DNA from: an uncultured Pelagibacteraceae bacterium
Lineage (GTDB): Bacteria; Pseudomonadota; Alphaproteobacteria; Pelagibacterales; Pelagibacteraceae
Direction of reading: 5' to 3'
DNA: 64,000 nucleotides
Assembly (NCBI GenBank): GCA_902532195.1
Contig: CACAHE010000002.1
Span: 57,726-121,725 of the forward strand
The notes below the pieces were generated by a model. It was not told the origin of the DNA and ran no database searches. It saw only the letters and a program-made list of their open reading frames with translations. The position numbers and the translations under genes are program-made. Of the stretch, positions 55,658 through 64,000 are shown one piece after another. Each line of letters opens with the position of its first letter. Within the stretch, counting starts at the first letter, position 1.

Positions 55658-56824
55658 ATGCTATTTACTAAAGAAGAATATAAGGAGAGATTAAAAAAAG
55701 TTCAAAAATCGATGCAGGATAAAGGTATTGATCTATTAATTTCTCAAGATACAAACAATATGAATTACCTAACGGGTTATGATGCTTGGTCATTCTATTA
55801 TGCTCAATGTGTAATTGTTCATATAAATGCAGATGAGCCTTTATGTTTCATTAGAGCGCAGGATGCTGGAGGAGCATATATTAAAACTTATTTAAAGAAG
55901 GAAAATATTATTGTTTATAAGGAAAAGTATATTCATACATGGCCAATGCATCCTTATGATCCTCTCGTAGAGTTAATTAAAAATAACAAATGGGATAAGC
56001 TAAATATTGGTGTAGAAATGGATAGCCATTATTTTACCGCTTACTGCTATGAAAAATTAAAACAAGGTTTGCCAAACGCAAAAATAAAAGATTCTGAAAG
56101 ATTGGTTAACTGGGTAAGATTGGTAAAATCAGACGTAGAAATAAATTTAATGAAGGGTGCTGCACAAATATCACAAATAGGTATGAAAGTTGCAATTGAA
56201 AGTATTAATCCAGGTGTACGTCAGTGCGATGCAGTAGCAGAAATTCAAAAAGCATTATTCAAAGGGACTCCAGAAATTGGAGGTGAATACGCTAGTATTG
56301 CTACATTGTTGCCAACTGGAAAAGGAACATCTGCTTCACACTTAACAGCAACAGATGAAAAGTTTGTAGAAGGAGAAGCAACAATTATTGAACTATCTGG
56401 AGTTAATAAAAGATATCATTGCCCGATGGCAAGAACAGTTTTACTTGGAAAACCTGATCAAAAAAAAATAGATGCAATGAAAGCAACAAACGAAGCTCTT
56501 GACGCAGGTATACAAGCAACAAAACCTGGAAATACAGCAGATGATGTTGCTCAAAAATTTTGGGCAGTTTTAGACAAATACAATATTAAGAAAGAATCAA
56601 GAACTGGTTATTCAATCGGAATTGGATATCCTCCAGATTGGGGAGAACATACCTTAAATATCTATAAAGGTGATATGACTGTTTTGCAACCTAACGTATG
56701 TTTTCATATGATTGCGGTAATGCAATTTGGTGATTGGGGAGTTGAAGCCTCAGAGTCTGTAAGAGTGACAGAGAAAGGTAGTGAGTGTTTTTGCAATTTT
56801 TCTAGAGAATTACACATAAAATAA
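55658..56824 (+). CDS. doeA: DoeA/EutD-like ectoine hydrolase (M24 peptidase family)
   Basis: A 388-residue creatinase/M24-fold protein. YLTGYDAWSFY near 39-49, NWVRLVKSDVE near 147-157, RYHCPMARTVLLGKP near 256-270, and the segment from RTGYSIGIGYPPDWGEH near 316-332 match remembered ectoine hydrolase sequences closely. DoeA opens the ectoine ring to N-acetyl-diaminobutyrate. Neither doeB (deacetylase) nor eutB/eutC is in the window, so the rest of the route is elsewhere or the substrate differs. It is followed 44 nt later by potA, suggesting one operon for uptake and breakdown. Confidence 0.82.
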   Translation: MLFTKEEYKERLKKVQKSMQDKGIDLLISQDTNNMNYLTGYDAWSFYYAQCVIVHINADEPLCFIRAQDAGGAYIKTYLKKENIIVYKEKYIHTWPMHPYDPLVELIKNNKWDKLNIGVEMDSHYFTAYCYEKLKQGLPNAKIKDSERLVNWVRLVKSDVEINLMKGAAQISQIGMKVAIESINPGVRQCDAVAEIQKALFKGTPEIGGEYASIATLLPTGKGTSASHLTATDEKFVEGEATIIELSGVNKRYHCPMARTVLLGKPDQKKIDAMKATNEALDAGIQATKPGNTADDVAQKFWAVLDKYNIKKESRTGYSIGIGYPPDWGEHTLNIYKGDMTVLQPNVCFHMIAVMQFGDWGVEASESVRVTEKGSECFCNFSRELHIK

Positions 56825-56868
56825 AATAGCTTGAAATCAATCTCTACAAATGTTTTAAAACCATCTAA

Positions 56869-57957
56869 ATGTCTAAGAATAAAGAATTCGTTAAATTTGA
56901 TAAAGTAGATAAAAGCTACGACGGAAAGGTTTTAGTTGTTAAAGATTTAAACTTAAATATCGCTGAAGGTGAATTTGTAACTATGCTTGGACCATCAGGA
57001 TCTGGAAAAACAACATGCCTAATGATGTTGGCAGGATTTGAGACGCCAACAAATGGTGAGATATATTTAAATTCAAATCCTATTTCAAATATTCCTCCAC
57101 ACAAAAGAGGCATTGGAATGGTATTTCAAAATTATGCTTTATTTCCACATATGACAGTTTATGAAAATTTAGCGTTTCCTCTTAGAGTTAGAAAAATTTC
57201 AAAAGATGAAATTGATAAAAAAGTAGACAAAGTTTTATCAATGGTTTCATTATCTGGATTTGAAAAAAGAATGCCAGGTCAATTATCTGGAGGACAACAA
57301 CAAAGAGTTGCGGTTGCAAGATCATTAGTTTTTGATCCTCAGCTAGTATTAATGGACGAACCTTTAGGAGCGCTCGATAAAAATTTAAGAGAAAGCATGC
57401 AATATGAAATTAAACACATCCATGAAAGTATTGGAGTAACAGTTGTTTATGTTACACATGACCAAGGTGAAGCTCTTACAATGTCAAATCGTATAGCTGT
57501 TTTCAATGATGGTAAAGTTCAACAGTTATCTTCACCAGATAAATTATATGAGGAACCTGTTAATTCATTCGTAGCAGAATTTATTGGGGAAAATAATACT
57601 TTCTCAGGAGAAGTAACTGACTTTTCTAAAGATAAGTGTAAAGTAAAATTAACTTCAGGAAATGAGATTTTAGCTAACCCAATTGCTATAAAATCAAAAG
57701 GAGAAAAAACAAGAGTTTCTTTAAGACCTGAAAGAGCAATAATTGATCCAGATAGTAAAATGGAAAATAAATTTAAAGGCAAAATAGAAGAAGTAATTTA
57801 TCATGGTGATCACACTAGAGTCAGACTAAATTTATTAGAAAACAAAGAATTTATACTCAAGGTTCCAAATAGTTCTGCTAGAATGGATATTAAAGTAGGC
57901 AATCAATTAAATGTTGGGTGGAATAGCTTTGATGCTAGAGCACTAGACCCAAAATAA
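56869..57957 (+). CDS. potA: Polyamine-type ABC transporter ATP-binding protein PotA
   Basis: A 362-residue ATPase with Walker A GPSGSGKTT at 41-49, signature LSGGQQQRVAVARSL, Walker B LVLMDEPLGALD and a C-terminal TOBE domain (about 280-360) including SLRPERAII. The length and TOBE domain are those of the PotA/FbpC/UgpC group. It precedes potD, potB and potC. Neighbouring eutA/doeA-like genes leave open whether polyamines or another cationic or zwitterionic solute is carried. Confidence 0.9.
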   Translation: MSKNKEFVKFDKVDKSYDGKVLVVKDLNLNIAEGEFVTMLGPSGSGKTTCLMMLAGFETPTNGEIYLNSNPISNIPPHKRGIGMVFQNYALFPHMTVYENLAFPLRVRKISKDEIDKKVDKVLSMVSLSGFEKRMPGQLSGGQQQRVAVARSLVFDPQLVLMDEPLGALDKNLRESMQYEIKHIHESIGVTVVYVTHDQGEALTMSNRIAVFNDGKVQQLSSPDKLYEEPVNSFVAEFIGENNTFSGEVTDFSKDKCKVKLTSGNEILANPIAIKSKGEKTRVSLRPERAIIDPDSKMENKFKGKIEEVIYHGDHTRVRLNLLENKEFILKVPNSSARMDIKVGNQLNVGWNSFDARALDPK

Positions 57958-58010
57958 ATTTTTTCCATTAAATTAGCTGTAAATTCAAGCCATTTTAAGC
58001 AATTGTACTG

Positions 58011-58039
58011 TTGACTCTATATACTGATCTTGCTGTAAT
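58011..58039 (+). promoter_or_regulatory. Sigma-70-like promoter before potD
   Basis: TTGACT at 58011-58016 and TGTAAT at 58034-58039 are separated by exactly 17 nt, giving a near-consensus promoter for potD, which follows after a leader of about 30 nt with GGAGGGA as Shine-Dalgarno. It would let the binding protein be transcribed independently of potA. Confidence 0.55.
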
Positions 58040-58072
58040 CCTCTTTTTAAAAAACGTTTAAACGGAGGGATA

Positions 58073-59191
58073 ATGAAAAAACTTAGTAAGTTATTACTAG
58101 CTATAACTTTTGCATTTTCTGTAACTACATCTGCATTTGCTGTCGTTGTTGCATCTTGGGGTGGAGCTTACACAGAAAGTCAAAAATTAGGCTATGGTGA
58201 TCCTACTGCTGCAAAATTAGGTATACCTATTGATTGGGTAGACTACTCAGGCGGATTATCAGAAATTAAAGCTCAAAAAGAAGCTGGAGCAATTACGTGG
58301 GATATAATCGACGTATTTGCAAAAGATACTATTATTGGATGTGACGAAGGAATATTTGTTGAATTCGATTTTGACAAAGATTTCTCTCCAGCTCCAGATG
58401 GTACTCCTGCAAGTGAAGATTTTTTTACTAGCATGCCAAGTAAATGTGCTGTTGGAAATATTTTATATTCTTGGAACTATGCATACAACACAGAAAAAGT
58501 TGGTAACAAAACTCCAAAAAATATAAAAGACTTTTTTAATGTTAAAAAGTTTCCAGGAAAAAGAGCTTTATATAAAAGTGCTATGCACAATATAGAAATT
58601 GCTTTAGCAGCTGATGGAGTAAAAGTTGCAAAAGGTGGATCTGTTGTGTACGGAAAATTAGAAACTGAAAAAGGATTACAAAGAGCTTTTGATAAAATTT
58701 CAAAACTTTGTAAAGATCCTAATGGCGGATGTGTGTTCTGGTCTGCAGGTGCTCAACCACCAGAGATGTTAATGAGTGGTGAAGTTGTTATGGCAACTGG
58801 TTGGAACGGAAGATTCTTTAACGCTACAGTTGGTGAAGGTGCTCCAATCAAACAAGTTTGGGATGCTCAAGCTCTTGACTATGAATATTTTGCATTAGTT
58901 AAAGGTGGACCAAACGAAGCTGACGCTATGAAAGCTTTAAGAGAAATGACAAGTACTGAAGGTTTAGCAGGAAGTGCTAAGTATATTGCTTATGCTCCTT
59001 GGAGAAAATCTTCTATAGCTGTTATGGAAGCGGGTGAGCCTTGGTATAAAGATGGTAAGACTAACATGGTACCTCATATGCCGACTGCACCAGGTAACTT
59101 AAAAAATTATTTCCTAATGAACGCTGAATTCTGGGCTGATAACGGTACAGAGATTGGTGAAAAATGGGAAACTTTAAAAGCTACATTTTAG
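58073..59191 (+). CDS. potD: Polyamine-type ABC transporter periplasmic binding protein PotD
   Basis: A 372-residue SBP_bac_8-type receptor with a signal peptide ending AFA/VV (residue 23). VVVASWGGAYTESQKLGY (24-41) and WDIIDVFAKD near 82-91 are characteristic of PotD/PotF and related receptors; YAYNTEKVGNKTPKNIKDFF (about 140-159) is also typical. A promoter and a strong Shine-Dalgarno precede it, and a terminator-like hairpin follows, so it is probably expressed well above the rest. Ligand-contact residues could not be matched reliably to spermidine or putrescine. Confidence 0.88.
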   Translation: MKKLSKLLLAITFAFSVTTSAFAVVVASWGGAYTESQKLGYGDPTAAKLGIPIDWVDYSGGLSEIKAQKEAGAITWDIIDVFAKDTIIGCDEGIFVEFDFDKDFSPAPDGTPASEDFFTSMPSKCAVGNILYSWNYAYNTEKVGNKTPKNIKDFFNVKKFPGKRALYKSAMHNIEIALAADGVKVAKGGSVVYGKLETEKGLQRAFDKISKLCKDPNGGCVFWSAGAQPPEMLMSGEVVMATGWNGRFFNATVGEGAPIKQVWDAQALDYEYFALVKGGPNEADAMKALREMTSTEGLAGSAKYIAYAPWRKSSIAVMEAGEPWYKDGKTNMVPHMPTAPGNLKNYFLMNAEFWADNGTEIGEKWETLKATF

Positions 59192-59222
59192 TTTTATATA
59201 ACTAAAATATAATATAATATTT

Positions 59223-59253
59223 AAAGGGCGGTTTATTCAGCCGCCCTTTTTTT
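59223..59253 (+). terminator. Intrinsic terminator between potD and potB
   Basis: AAAGGGCGG (59223-59231) pairs perfectly with CCGCCCTTT (59241-59249) around a 9-nt loop and runs into a 7-T tract (59247-59253), only 2 nt before the potB ATG. Incomplete termination here would produce much more potD than potBC transcript. Confidence 0.85.
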
Positions 59254-59255
59254 AT

Positions 59256-60509
59256 ATGAGCAAAGAAACAAAACAAATATTATCTACAGATGGAATTCCT
59301 TTAGAGGAAAGTCTTAAAAAAGCTGAAAAAAAAAATAAGATCAAAGCTTTTTTATTAGTGTGTCCTTTATTACTATTTTTAATAATAACTTATGTCTTCC
59401 CGATAGGTGAAATGCTTTTTCGAAGTGTTGATGACAAAATGGTTACTAACATGTTACCTAAAACTTATAAAGCAATGGAAAATTGGGATGGAAAAGATTT
59501 GCCTGAAGAAGATGTATTTAAAGCATTTTATTTAGATTATAAAATTTTAGTTGAAGCAAAAAGACATGGAAGATTAGCTACACAGCTTAATTATGAAAAA
59601 AATGGTTTTAAAAGTATTTTAAAAAAATTAGCAAGAAAACAAAAAAATTTTGAAGAAGGAAATTATAAAGAACAGATAATGAAAGTACATAAGAGATGGG
59701 GCCAAGTTGATTATTGGAGAGCTATAAAAAGAAGAGCCCCCGCATACACTTATGCCAAATATTTAAAAGGTGTGGACATGTATGAGAACGAAGATGGTAA
59801 AATCGTTCAAGTTCCTGAGAACAGGAGAATTCATAAACTTTTATGGATGAGGACTTTAAACATTGCTCTTGGTGTGACCATCCTGTGTTTTTTTATGGCT
59901 TATCCAATAGCTCATTTACTTGCAACACTTCCAATGAAATACAGTAACTTATTAATGATCTGTGTACTTCTTCCATTTTGGACCTCACTACTTGTAAGAA
60001 CAGCAAGCTGGATGATACTGCTGCAACAACAGGGTATAGTAAATGATTTCATAGTATGGATTGGATTGGTTAGCGATGATAATAGGCCTGAGATGATGTA
60101 CAATAAAACAGGGACTTTTGTAGCTATGACTCAAATTCTCTTACCTTTTATGGTTTTGCCATTATACAGTGTTATGAAGACTATATCTCCAAGCCTAATG
60201 AGAGCTGGGAAATCTTTAGGAGCAACCCCTGCAATTGCTTTTTTTAAAGTTTATTTTCCATTAACAATACCTGGAATAGGGGCAGGGTGTTTGCTAGTTT
60301 TTATTCTTGCAATTGGTTACTACATTACCCCAGCTTTAGTTGGTGGCGCATCAGGAACATTAATAAGTAACCAAATAGCTTATCATATGAAAGAAACATT
60401 AGATTGGAGTTTTGCATCTGCAATGGGGTTGATGCTTTTAGCAGGAGTTTTGGCAATCTATTGGCTTTATAATAAACTTGTAGGAGTTGATAACATTAAA
60501 TTAGGTTAG
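59256..60509 (+). CDS. potB: Polyamine-type ABC transporter permease PotB with a large extracytoplasmic insert
   Basis: A 417-residue permease, whereas PotB is usually 280-320. The first membrane helix is at about 31-50; a hydrophilic, basic segment of about 130 residues (60-190) follows, where the family has a short periplasmic loop. The remaining five helices are normal from about 198, with the EAA loop GKSLGATPAIAFFKVYFPLT (about 317-336). Translation starts 2 nt after a terminator T-run, so the ribosome site lies within the hairpin and could be occluded. It is 2 nt from potC. Confidence 0.88.
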   Translation: MSKETKQILSTDGIPLEESLKKAEKKNKIKAFLLVCPLLLFLIITYVFPIGEMLFRSVDDKMVTNMLPKTYKAMENWDGKDLPEEDVFKAFYLDYKILVEAKRHGRLATQLNYEKNGFKSILKKLARKQKNFEEGNYKEQIMKVHKRWGQVDYWRAIKRRAPAYTYAKYLKGVDMYENEDGKIVQVPENRRIHKLLWMRTLNIALGVTILCFFMAYPIAHLLATLPMKYSNLLMICVLLPFWTSLLVRTASWMILLQQQGIVNDFIVWIGLVSDDNRPEMMYNKTGTFVAMTQILLPFMVLPLYSVMKTISPSLMRAGKSLGATPAIAFFKVYFPLTIPGIGAGCLLVFILAIGYYITPALVGGASGTLISNQIAYHMKETLDWSFASAMGLMLLAGVLAIYWLYNKLVGVDNIKLG

Positions 60510-60511
60510 AT

Positions 60512-61366
60512 ATGGCATTACCAAAATATACAGAACCACATTATAGGATTTGGCATTACGTTTATTTATTTATTTGTGCTTGTGTATTTTTCTTTTTAAT
60601 TGCCCCTTTGTTTGTAATCTTTCCTCTTTCTTTTAATGCAGAAGAATTTTTAGTTTTTTCAGATGGAATGAAAAGATTAGACCCTGATGCGTTTTCATTA
60701 AGGTGGTATCACGATATGGTTTATGGAACAAAAAATCCTTGGGGTTTAGCTGCAAAAAACAGTATCATAATTGCGATCTTTGCAACAATAGGATCGGTTA
60801 TTCTTGGAACACTTGCTGCTTTAGGATTAAGTAGCAGATATATGCCATTTAAAGGATTGGTTATGGCAGCATTGATTTCACCTATGATTGTTCCATTAAT
60901 AATTTCAGGTGTAGCAATTTTCTTTTTTATGGCCAAAGTTGGCTTGGCAGCAACACACCTAGGTATCATTCTTGCACATATAATTCTTGGAACACCATTT
61001 GTAGTGATAACTGTTACTGCAACATTATCAGGATTTGATCATAGTGTTACTCGAGCAGCAGCTAGTCTTGGTAGCAACCCAATAAATACATTTATGAAAA
61101 TCACACTACCTTTAATTTTGCCAGGTGTAATTTCTGGAGCACTATTTGCTTTTGTAACATCATTTGATGAAGTTGTTGTGGTATTATTTTTAGCGGGACT
61201 AGATAATACAACTATACCAATCCAAATGTGGACTGGTTTAAGAGAACAATTAAGCCCAACAATTCTTGCTGTGGCTACTTGTCTTATATTGCTATCCACT
61301 TTGATACTGCTAACAGCTGAACTTTTGAGAAGAAGATCTGAGAGAATAAGGGGAATAAGCAGATAA
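60512..61366 (+). CDS. potC: Polyamine-type ABC transporter permease PotC
   Basis: A 284-residue permease with six membrane segments, the EAA loop ASLGSNPINTFMKITLPLILPG (about 184-205) and the family's SFDEVVVVLFLAGLDNTTIPIQMW stretch near 216-239. Normal length for PotC. It is the last gene of the transporter run, followed after 39 nt by the beta-oxidation fusion. Confidence 0.92.
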   Translation: MALPKYTEPHYRIWHYVYLFICACVFFFLIAPLFVIFPLSFNAEEFLVFSDGMKRLDPDAFSLRWYHDMVYGTKNPWGLAAKNSIIIAIFATIGSVILGTLAALGLSSRYMPFKGLVMAALISPMIVPLIISGVAIFFFMAKVGLAATHLGIILAHIILGTPFVVITVTATLSGFDHSVTRAAASLGSNPINTFMKITLPLILPGVISGALFAFVTSFDEVVVVLFLAGLDNTTIPIQMWTGLREQLSPTILAVATCLILLSTLILLTAELLRRRSERIRGISR

Positions 61367-61405
61367 TTTATTGCTGAGTAATAAATTTTAATATAAATCG
61401 ATTTC

Positions 61406-63628
61406 ATGGAAATTAAAAAAGTAGTAGTGGTAGGATCTGGAACCATGGGAAGTGGTATTGCGGCTCAGTTATGTAATGCAAACATTCCAGTAACACTGTT
61501 AGATTTAAAAACAGAGATAAGTGAACAGGCTAGAGATAGAATTTATAAATCTAGACCACCTCTATTGATTGATAAATCAAAAATAAAAAATATTAATGTT
61601 GGAAATATTAATGATAATTTTGATGTAGTAAAAAATGCTGATTGGATTGTAGAGGCAGTTGTTGAAAGAATTGATATAAAACACGATATATACCAAAAAA
61701 TATTTAATAGCAGAAAACCTGGAGCAATAGTTTCATCTAACACATCATCAATACCTATAAAAATACTCTCACAAAAATTAACAAATGATGAAAAAAAAGA
61801 TTTTTGTATTACTCACTTTTTTAATCCAGTTCGTTATATGGGATTGTTAGAAATAGTAAAAAATGAAAATAATGACTTAAATAAAATAAATTCTTTAAAA
61901 AATTTCTGTGAAAAAGAATTAGGAAAAGGTGCAATTATATGTAATGACACTCCAGGATTTCTTGGAAATAGAGTGGGTGTTTATTCAATGCAAGTGGCAA
62001 TGACAGAAGCTTTCAAAATGAAATTATCAATAGAAGAGGCAGATGCAGTATTTGGTAGACCAATGGGTATTCCAAAAACAGGAGTATTTGGACTTTACGA
62101 CTTGATAGGCATTGATTTAATGGCAGATGTTTTGAAAAGTTTTATTAAAGAACTGCCAGAAAATGATAAATTTCAAATTGTTGCTAAGGAAATTCCACTA
62201 ATCACCAAATTAATTCAAACAGGCTACACAGGTAGAAAAGGCAAAGGTGGTTTTTACCGAATGAACAAATCAAATAATCAAAAAATTTTGGAGGCAATAA
62301 ATCTAGAAACAAGTGAATATTCACCATCAAAAAAAATAGATCTTAAAATTGATAAAGTTAATTTAAACAATTTAATTAATAGAAAAGATAAATATGGTGA
62401 ATATGCGTGGTCAGTTATATCTAAAATAATTAATTACGCATCATCATTAGTTCCAAGCGTTACAGAAAAATTCAATGATATTGATGAAGCAATGAGACTT
62501 GGTTTTAACTGGACAATGGGACCATTTGAAATGTTAAAAGAAATAGGGGTTAAAAACTTTTTTGAAAAAATTGATAGTTTTGAAAATAATAAATTTTTAG
62601 AAAATCTATCTAAGACCAAAGACGAAAATTTTTATGGAGAAAGACAAATTTATACGAATATTGAAACATTAGGAAAAATAAAACCAAAAGCAATTAAAAT
62701 TGATAAAAATAACTCTGCAGAAATTTATAGATTTAAAGATTATAATATTGTGGAATTTACAACGAAAGCAAATACATTGGACTATGATTCAATGGACTCT
62801 TTAAAAAAAGCAACTGACAAACCACTGATAATAATAAATGAAAGCATGCAATTCTCAGCTGGAGTAAATTTAACTTACACAATGGATTTTGCAGATAAAG
62901 GAGATTTTAAATCTATTGAAAAATTTATCAAATATTTTCAAGAAACATGCAAGCATCTTAAGTATTCAAAATATCCTGTTGTATCTGCTCCTTCTGGTTT
63001 AACACTTGGCGGTGGATTCGAAGTACTCGTTCAAAGTAATTTCGTTGCATCACATACAAATATTGTGGTTGGTTTAGTTGAGACAATAGTTGGATTAATT
63101 CCAGCTGGAGGTGGATGTAAAGAAATGTTATGGAGGTGGTCTCAGTCAGAAGAAGCTAAAAAAGATCCAGATTTTGCACCCCTTCAAGTTTTTAATATTA
63201 TTGGATATGCTAAAACTGCCACTTCACCAGTAGAAGCAGAGCCTCTAAAATATTTAAGACAAGAAGATAAAAAAATTATGAATAGAAATAGTTTATTTTC
63301 AGTTTCTAAAAAAATTTTGGAAGAAAATAAAGATTTTAAAGCCCCCAACAATTGCTATTTTAATTTGTCTGGAAAACCTCTTAAAGAAAAAATGATCAAA
63401 GTTTTAGAAAAGCTATACAATGAAAAAGTGATACTAGATCACGGAATGGAAGTAGGTAAAGAATTAGCATACGTTTTAAGTGGAGGGGATACCAGTATCG
63501 AAAAAACATTGAGTGAAGATGATTTATATAAACTAGAGTTAGATGCATTCATGAAATTGATAGAAACAAAGAAAACACAAGAAAGAATTAAGCATACATT
63601 GGCTACAGGAAAACCACTTATTAATTAA
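61406..63628 (+). CDS. FadN-like 3-hydroxyacyl-CoA dehydrogenase / enoyl-CoA hydratase fusion
   Basis: A 740-residue bifunctional beta-oxidation enzyme in the order dehydrogenase then hydratase, as in FadN and opposite to FadB/FadJ. The NAD-binding motif GSGTMGSG is at 10-17, the catalytic His lies in ITHFFNPVRYMG (about residues 135-146), and a second 3HCDH C-terminal-like unit (about 330-400) precedes the crotonase domain. In the latter, both catalytic glutamates are kept, in GGGFEVL and GLVETIVGLIP. It may act on a specific CoA thioester rather than general fatty acids. It overlaps the convergent cyclophilin gene by 8 nt. Confidence 0.88.
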   Translation: MEIKKVVVVGSGTMGSGIAAQLCNANIPVTLLDLKTEISEQARDRIYKSRPPLLIDKSKIKNINVGNINDNFDVVKNADWIVEAVVERIDIKHDIYQKIFNSRKPGAIVSSNTSSIPIKILSQKLTNDEKKDFCITHFFNPVRYMGLLEIVKNENNDLNKINSLKNFCEKELGKGAIICNDTPGFLGNRVGVYSMQVAMTEAFKMKLSIEEADAVFGRPMGIPKTGVFGLYDLIGIDLMADVLKSFIKELPENDKFQIVAKEIPLITKLIQTGYTGRKGKGGFYRMNKSNNQKILEAINLETSEYSPSKKIDLKIDKVNLNNLINRKDKYGEYAWSVISKIINYASSLVPSVTEKFNDIDEAMRLGFNWTMGPFEMLKEIGVKNFFEKIDSFENNKFLENLSKTKDENFYGERQIYTNIETLGKIKPKAIKIDKNNSAEIYRFKDYNIVEFTTKANTLDYDSMDSLKKATDKPLIIINESMQFSAGVNLTYTMDFADKGDFKSIEKFIKYFQETCKHLKYSKYPVVSAPSGLTLGGGFEVLVQSNFVASHTNIVVGLVETIVGLIPAGGGCKEMLWRWSQSEEAKKDPDFAPLQVFNIIGYAKTATSPVEAEPLKYLRQEDKKIMNRNSLFSVSKKILEENKDFKAPNNCYFNLSGKPLKEKMIKVLEKLYNEKVILDHGMEVGKELAYVLSGGDTSIEKTLSEDDLYKLELDAFMKLIETKKTQERIKHTLATGKPLIN

Positions 63629-64000
63629 TTAACATTTTAAAATAATTAATAAAGTCAGGTCTTAATATATATTCTGATTTTTCATCGTACTTAATTTTTT
63701 TTATTACTTCTAATCCATATAAAACTTTACCCAAAGGAGTGTACTCTCCTTCATAAAGTGGAGCATCAGTCAAAATTATAAAAAATTGACTATCTTCAGT
63801 ATTTTTTTCATAGGTACGTGCAAAAGCCACAGTACCTTTTACAAAATTAAATTTATTATTTGTTTCAGAATCAATTGTCCCTAATCCAGATTTTCCTGTA
63901 CCTATTTTCGCATAATTTAAATTGTTTTTTTTCCCAAATTCAAGATCTCCTGATTGAACTAAAACATTTTTTATTACTCTATGAAAAGCAACATTGTTAT
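63621..64000 (-). CDS. Cyclophilin-type peptidyl-prolyl isomerase, N-terminus beyond window edge
   Basis: The frame is open from base 63998 to the stop at 63621, giving 125 C-terminal residues. It carries cyclophilin motifs: NNVAFHRVI at the left end (catalytic Arg in FHRV), VQSGDLEFG, KGTVAFART, DSQFFIILTDAPLYEGEYTP and LGKVLYGLEVIKKI. It speeds cis-trans isomerisation at proline in folding proteins; without the N-terminus I cannot tell if it is cytoplasmic (PpiB) or exported (PpiA). The ATG at 63830 is internal, not the start. Confidence 0.85.
   Translation of the reverse strand, partial: NNVAFHRVIKNVLVQSGDLEFGKKNNLNYAKIGTGKSGLGTIDSETNNKFNFVKGTVAFARTYEKNTEDSQFFIILTDAPLYEGEYTPLGKVLYGLEVIKKIKYDEKSEYILRPDFINYFKMLIN

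Noticed and set aside
58039..58069. TCCTC could pair with GAGGG of the potD Shine-Dalgarno, suggesting a sequestering leader.
   Set aside because: With the 58011-58039 promoter the transcript would start after 58043, so the TCCTC arm would not be in the RNA.

Overview
The window looks like a piece of a SAR11-clade (Pelagibacterales, Alphaproteobacteria) chromosome. The reasons are very low G+C (AGA-type arginine codons, A/T-ending codons throughout), almost no intergenic space, many 1-20 nt gene overlaps (including convergent 3' ends), ThyX as the thymidylate synthase, and a load of ABC transporters and one-carbon/osmolyte catabolic genes that suits a streamlined marine heterotroph. The assignment comes from recognising families and gene content; nothing was searched. 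No rRNA, tRNA, CRISPR array, IS element, integrase or phage gene was seen.

Layout. (1) 1-1770, minus: the end of a surface-polysaccharide-like cluster (truncated membrane protein, FkbM-type methyltransferase, GT2 glycosyltransferase), very AT-rich. (2) 1946-8209: thyX, mrp, then hflK-hflC-DUF2065-degP-miaA, a protein quality-control and tRNA-modification operon. (3) 8249-18758: branched-chain amino-acid synthesis (ilvB, ilvH, ilvC, leuA) followed directly by the rod-shape operon mreB-mreC-mreD-mrdA-rodA. (4) 18833-28724: amino-acid handling, with a DadA-like oxidase, a ureohydrolase with an altered metal site, a polar amino-acid ABC transporter, an Asp/Glu racemase-like protein, a dimethylglycine/sarcosine dehydrogenase, a DMT exporter and msrB. 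(5) 28740-32392: glutaredoxin, DUF2805, a secreted alpha/beta hydrolase translationally coupled to a secreted metzincin-like protein, and an outer-membrane protein with a strong terminator.

(6) 32486-47152 is the most unusual block. A P5C-reductase-like gene and livG-livF-livH-livM run forward into a thioredoxin-like gene and an LLM flavin monooxygenase + alpha/beta hydrolase + MFS set. Facing it, in reverse, is a second LLM monooxygenase + DUF1185 + paralogous alpha/beta hydrolase + DUF2784 + aldehyde dehydrogenase + DMT set ending with the LIV-type binding protein. A bidirectional hairpin terminator separates the two arms. Together they read as an uncharacterised uptake-and-oxidation pathway.

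(7) 47253-54851: a probable quaternary-amine (carnitine/gamma-butyrobetaine) module, consisting of a gamma-butyrobetaine-dioxygenase-like protein, BKACE, a hotdog thioesterase, a ProV-type ATPase, an aldehyde dehydrogenase and a beta-hydroxyacid dehydrogenase, plus a pseudoazurin and an IPNS-like oxygenase. (8) 54909-61366: eutA-like and doeA-like ectoine-utilisation genes next to potA-potD-potB-potC. (9) 61406-64000: a FadN-like beta-oxidation fusion and the C-terminal part of a cyclophilin running off the right edge.

Two transporter operons have an intrinsic-terminator-like hairpin just after the binding-protein gene, which would explain surplus binding protein over permease. Several starts were moved from an upstream TTG or ATG to a better-supported ATG (mrdA, the amino-acid ABC ATPase and binding protein, MFS, gamma-butyrobetaine dioxygenase, one aldehyde dehydrogenase, eutA-like gene).
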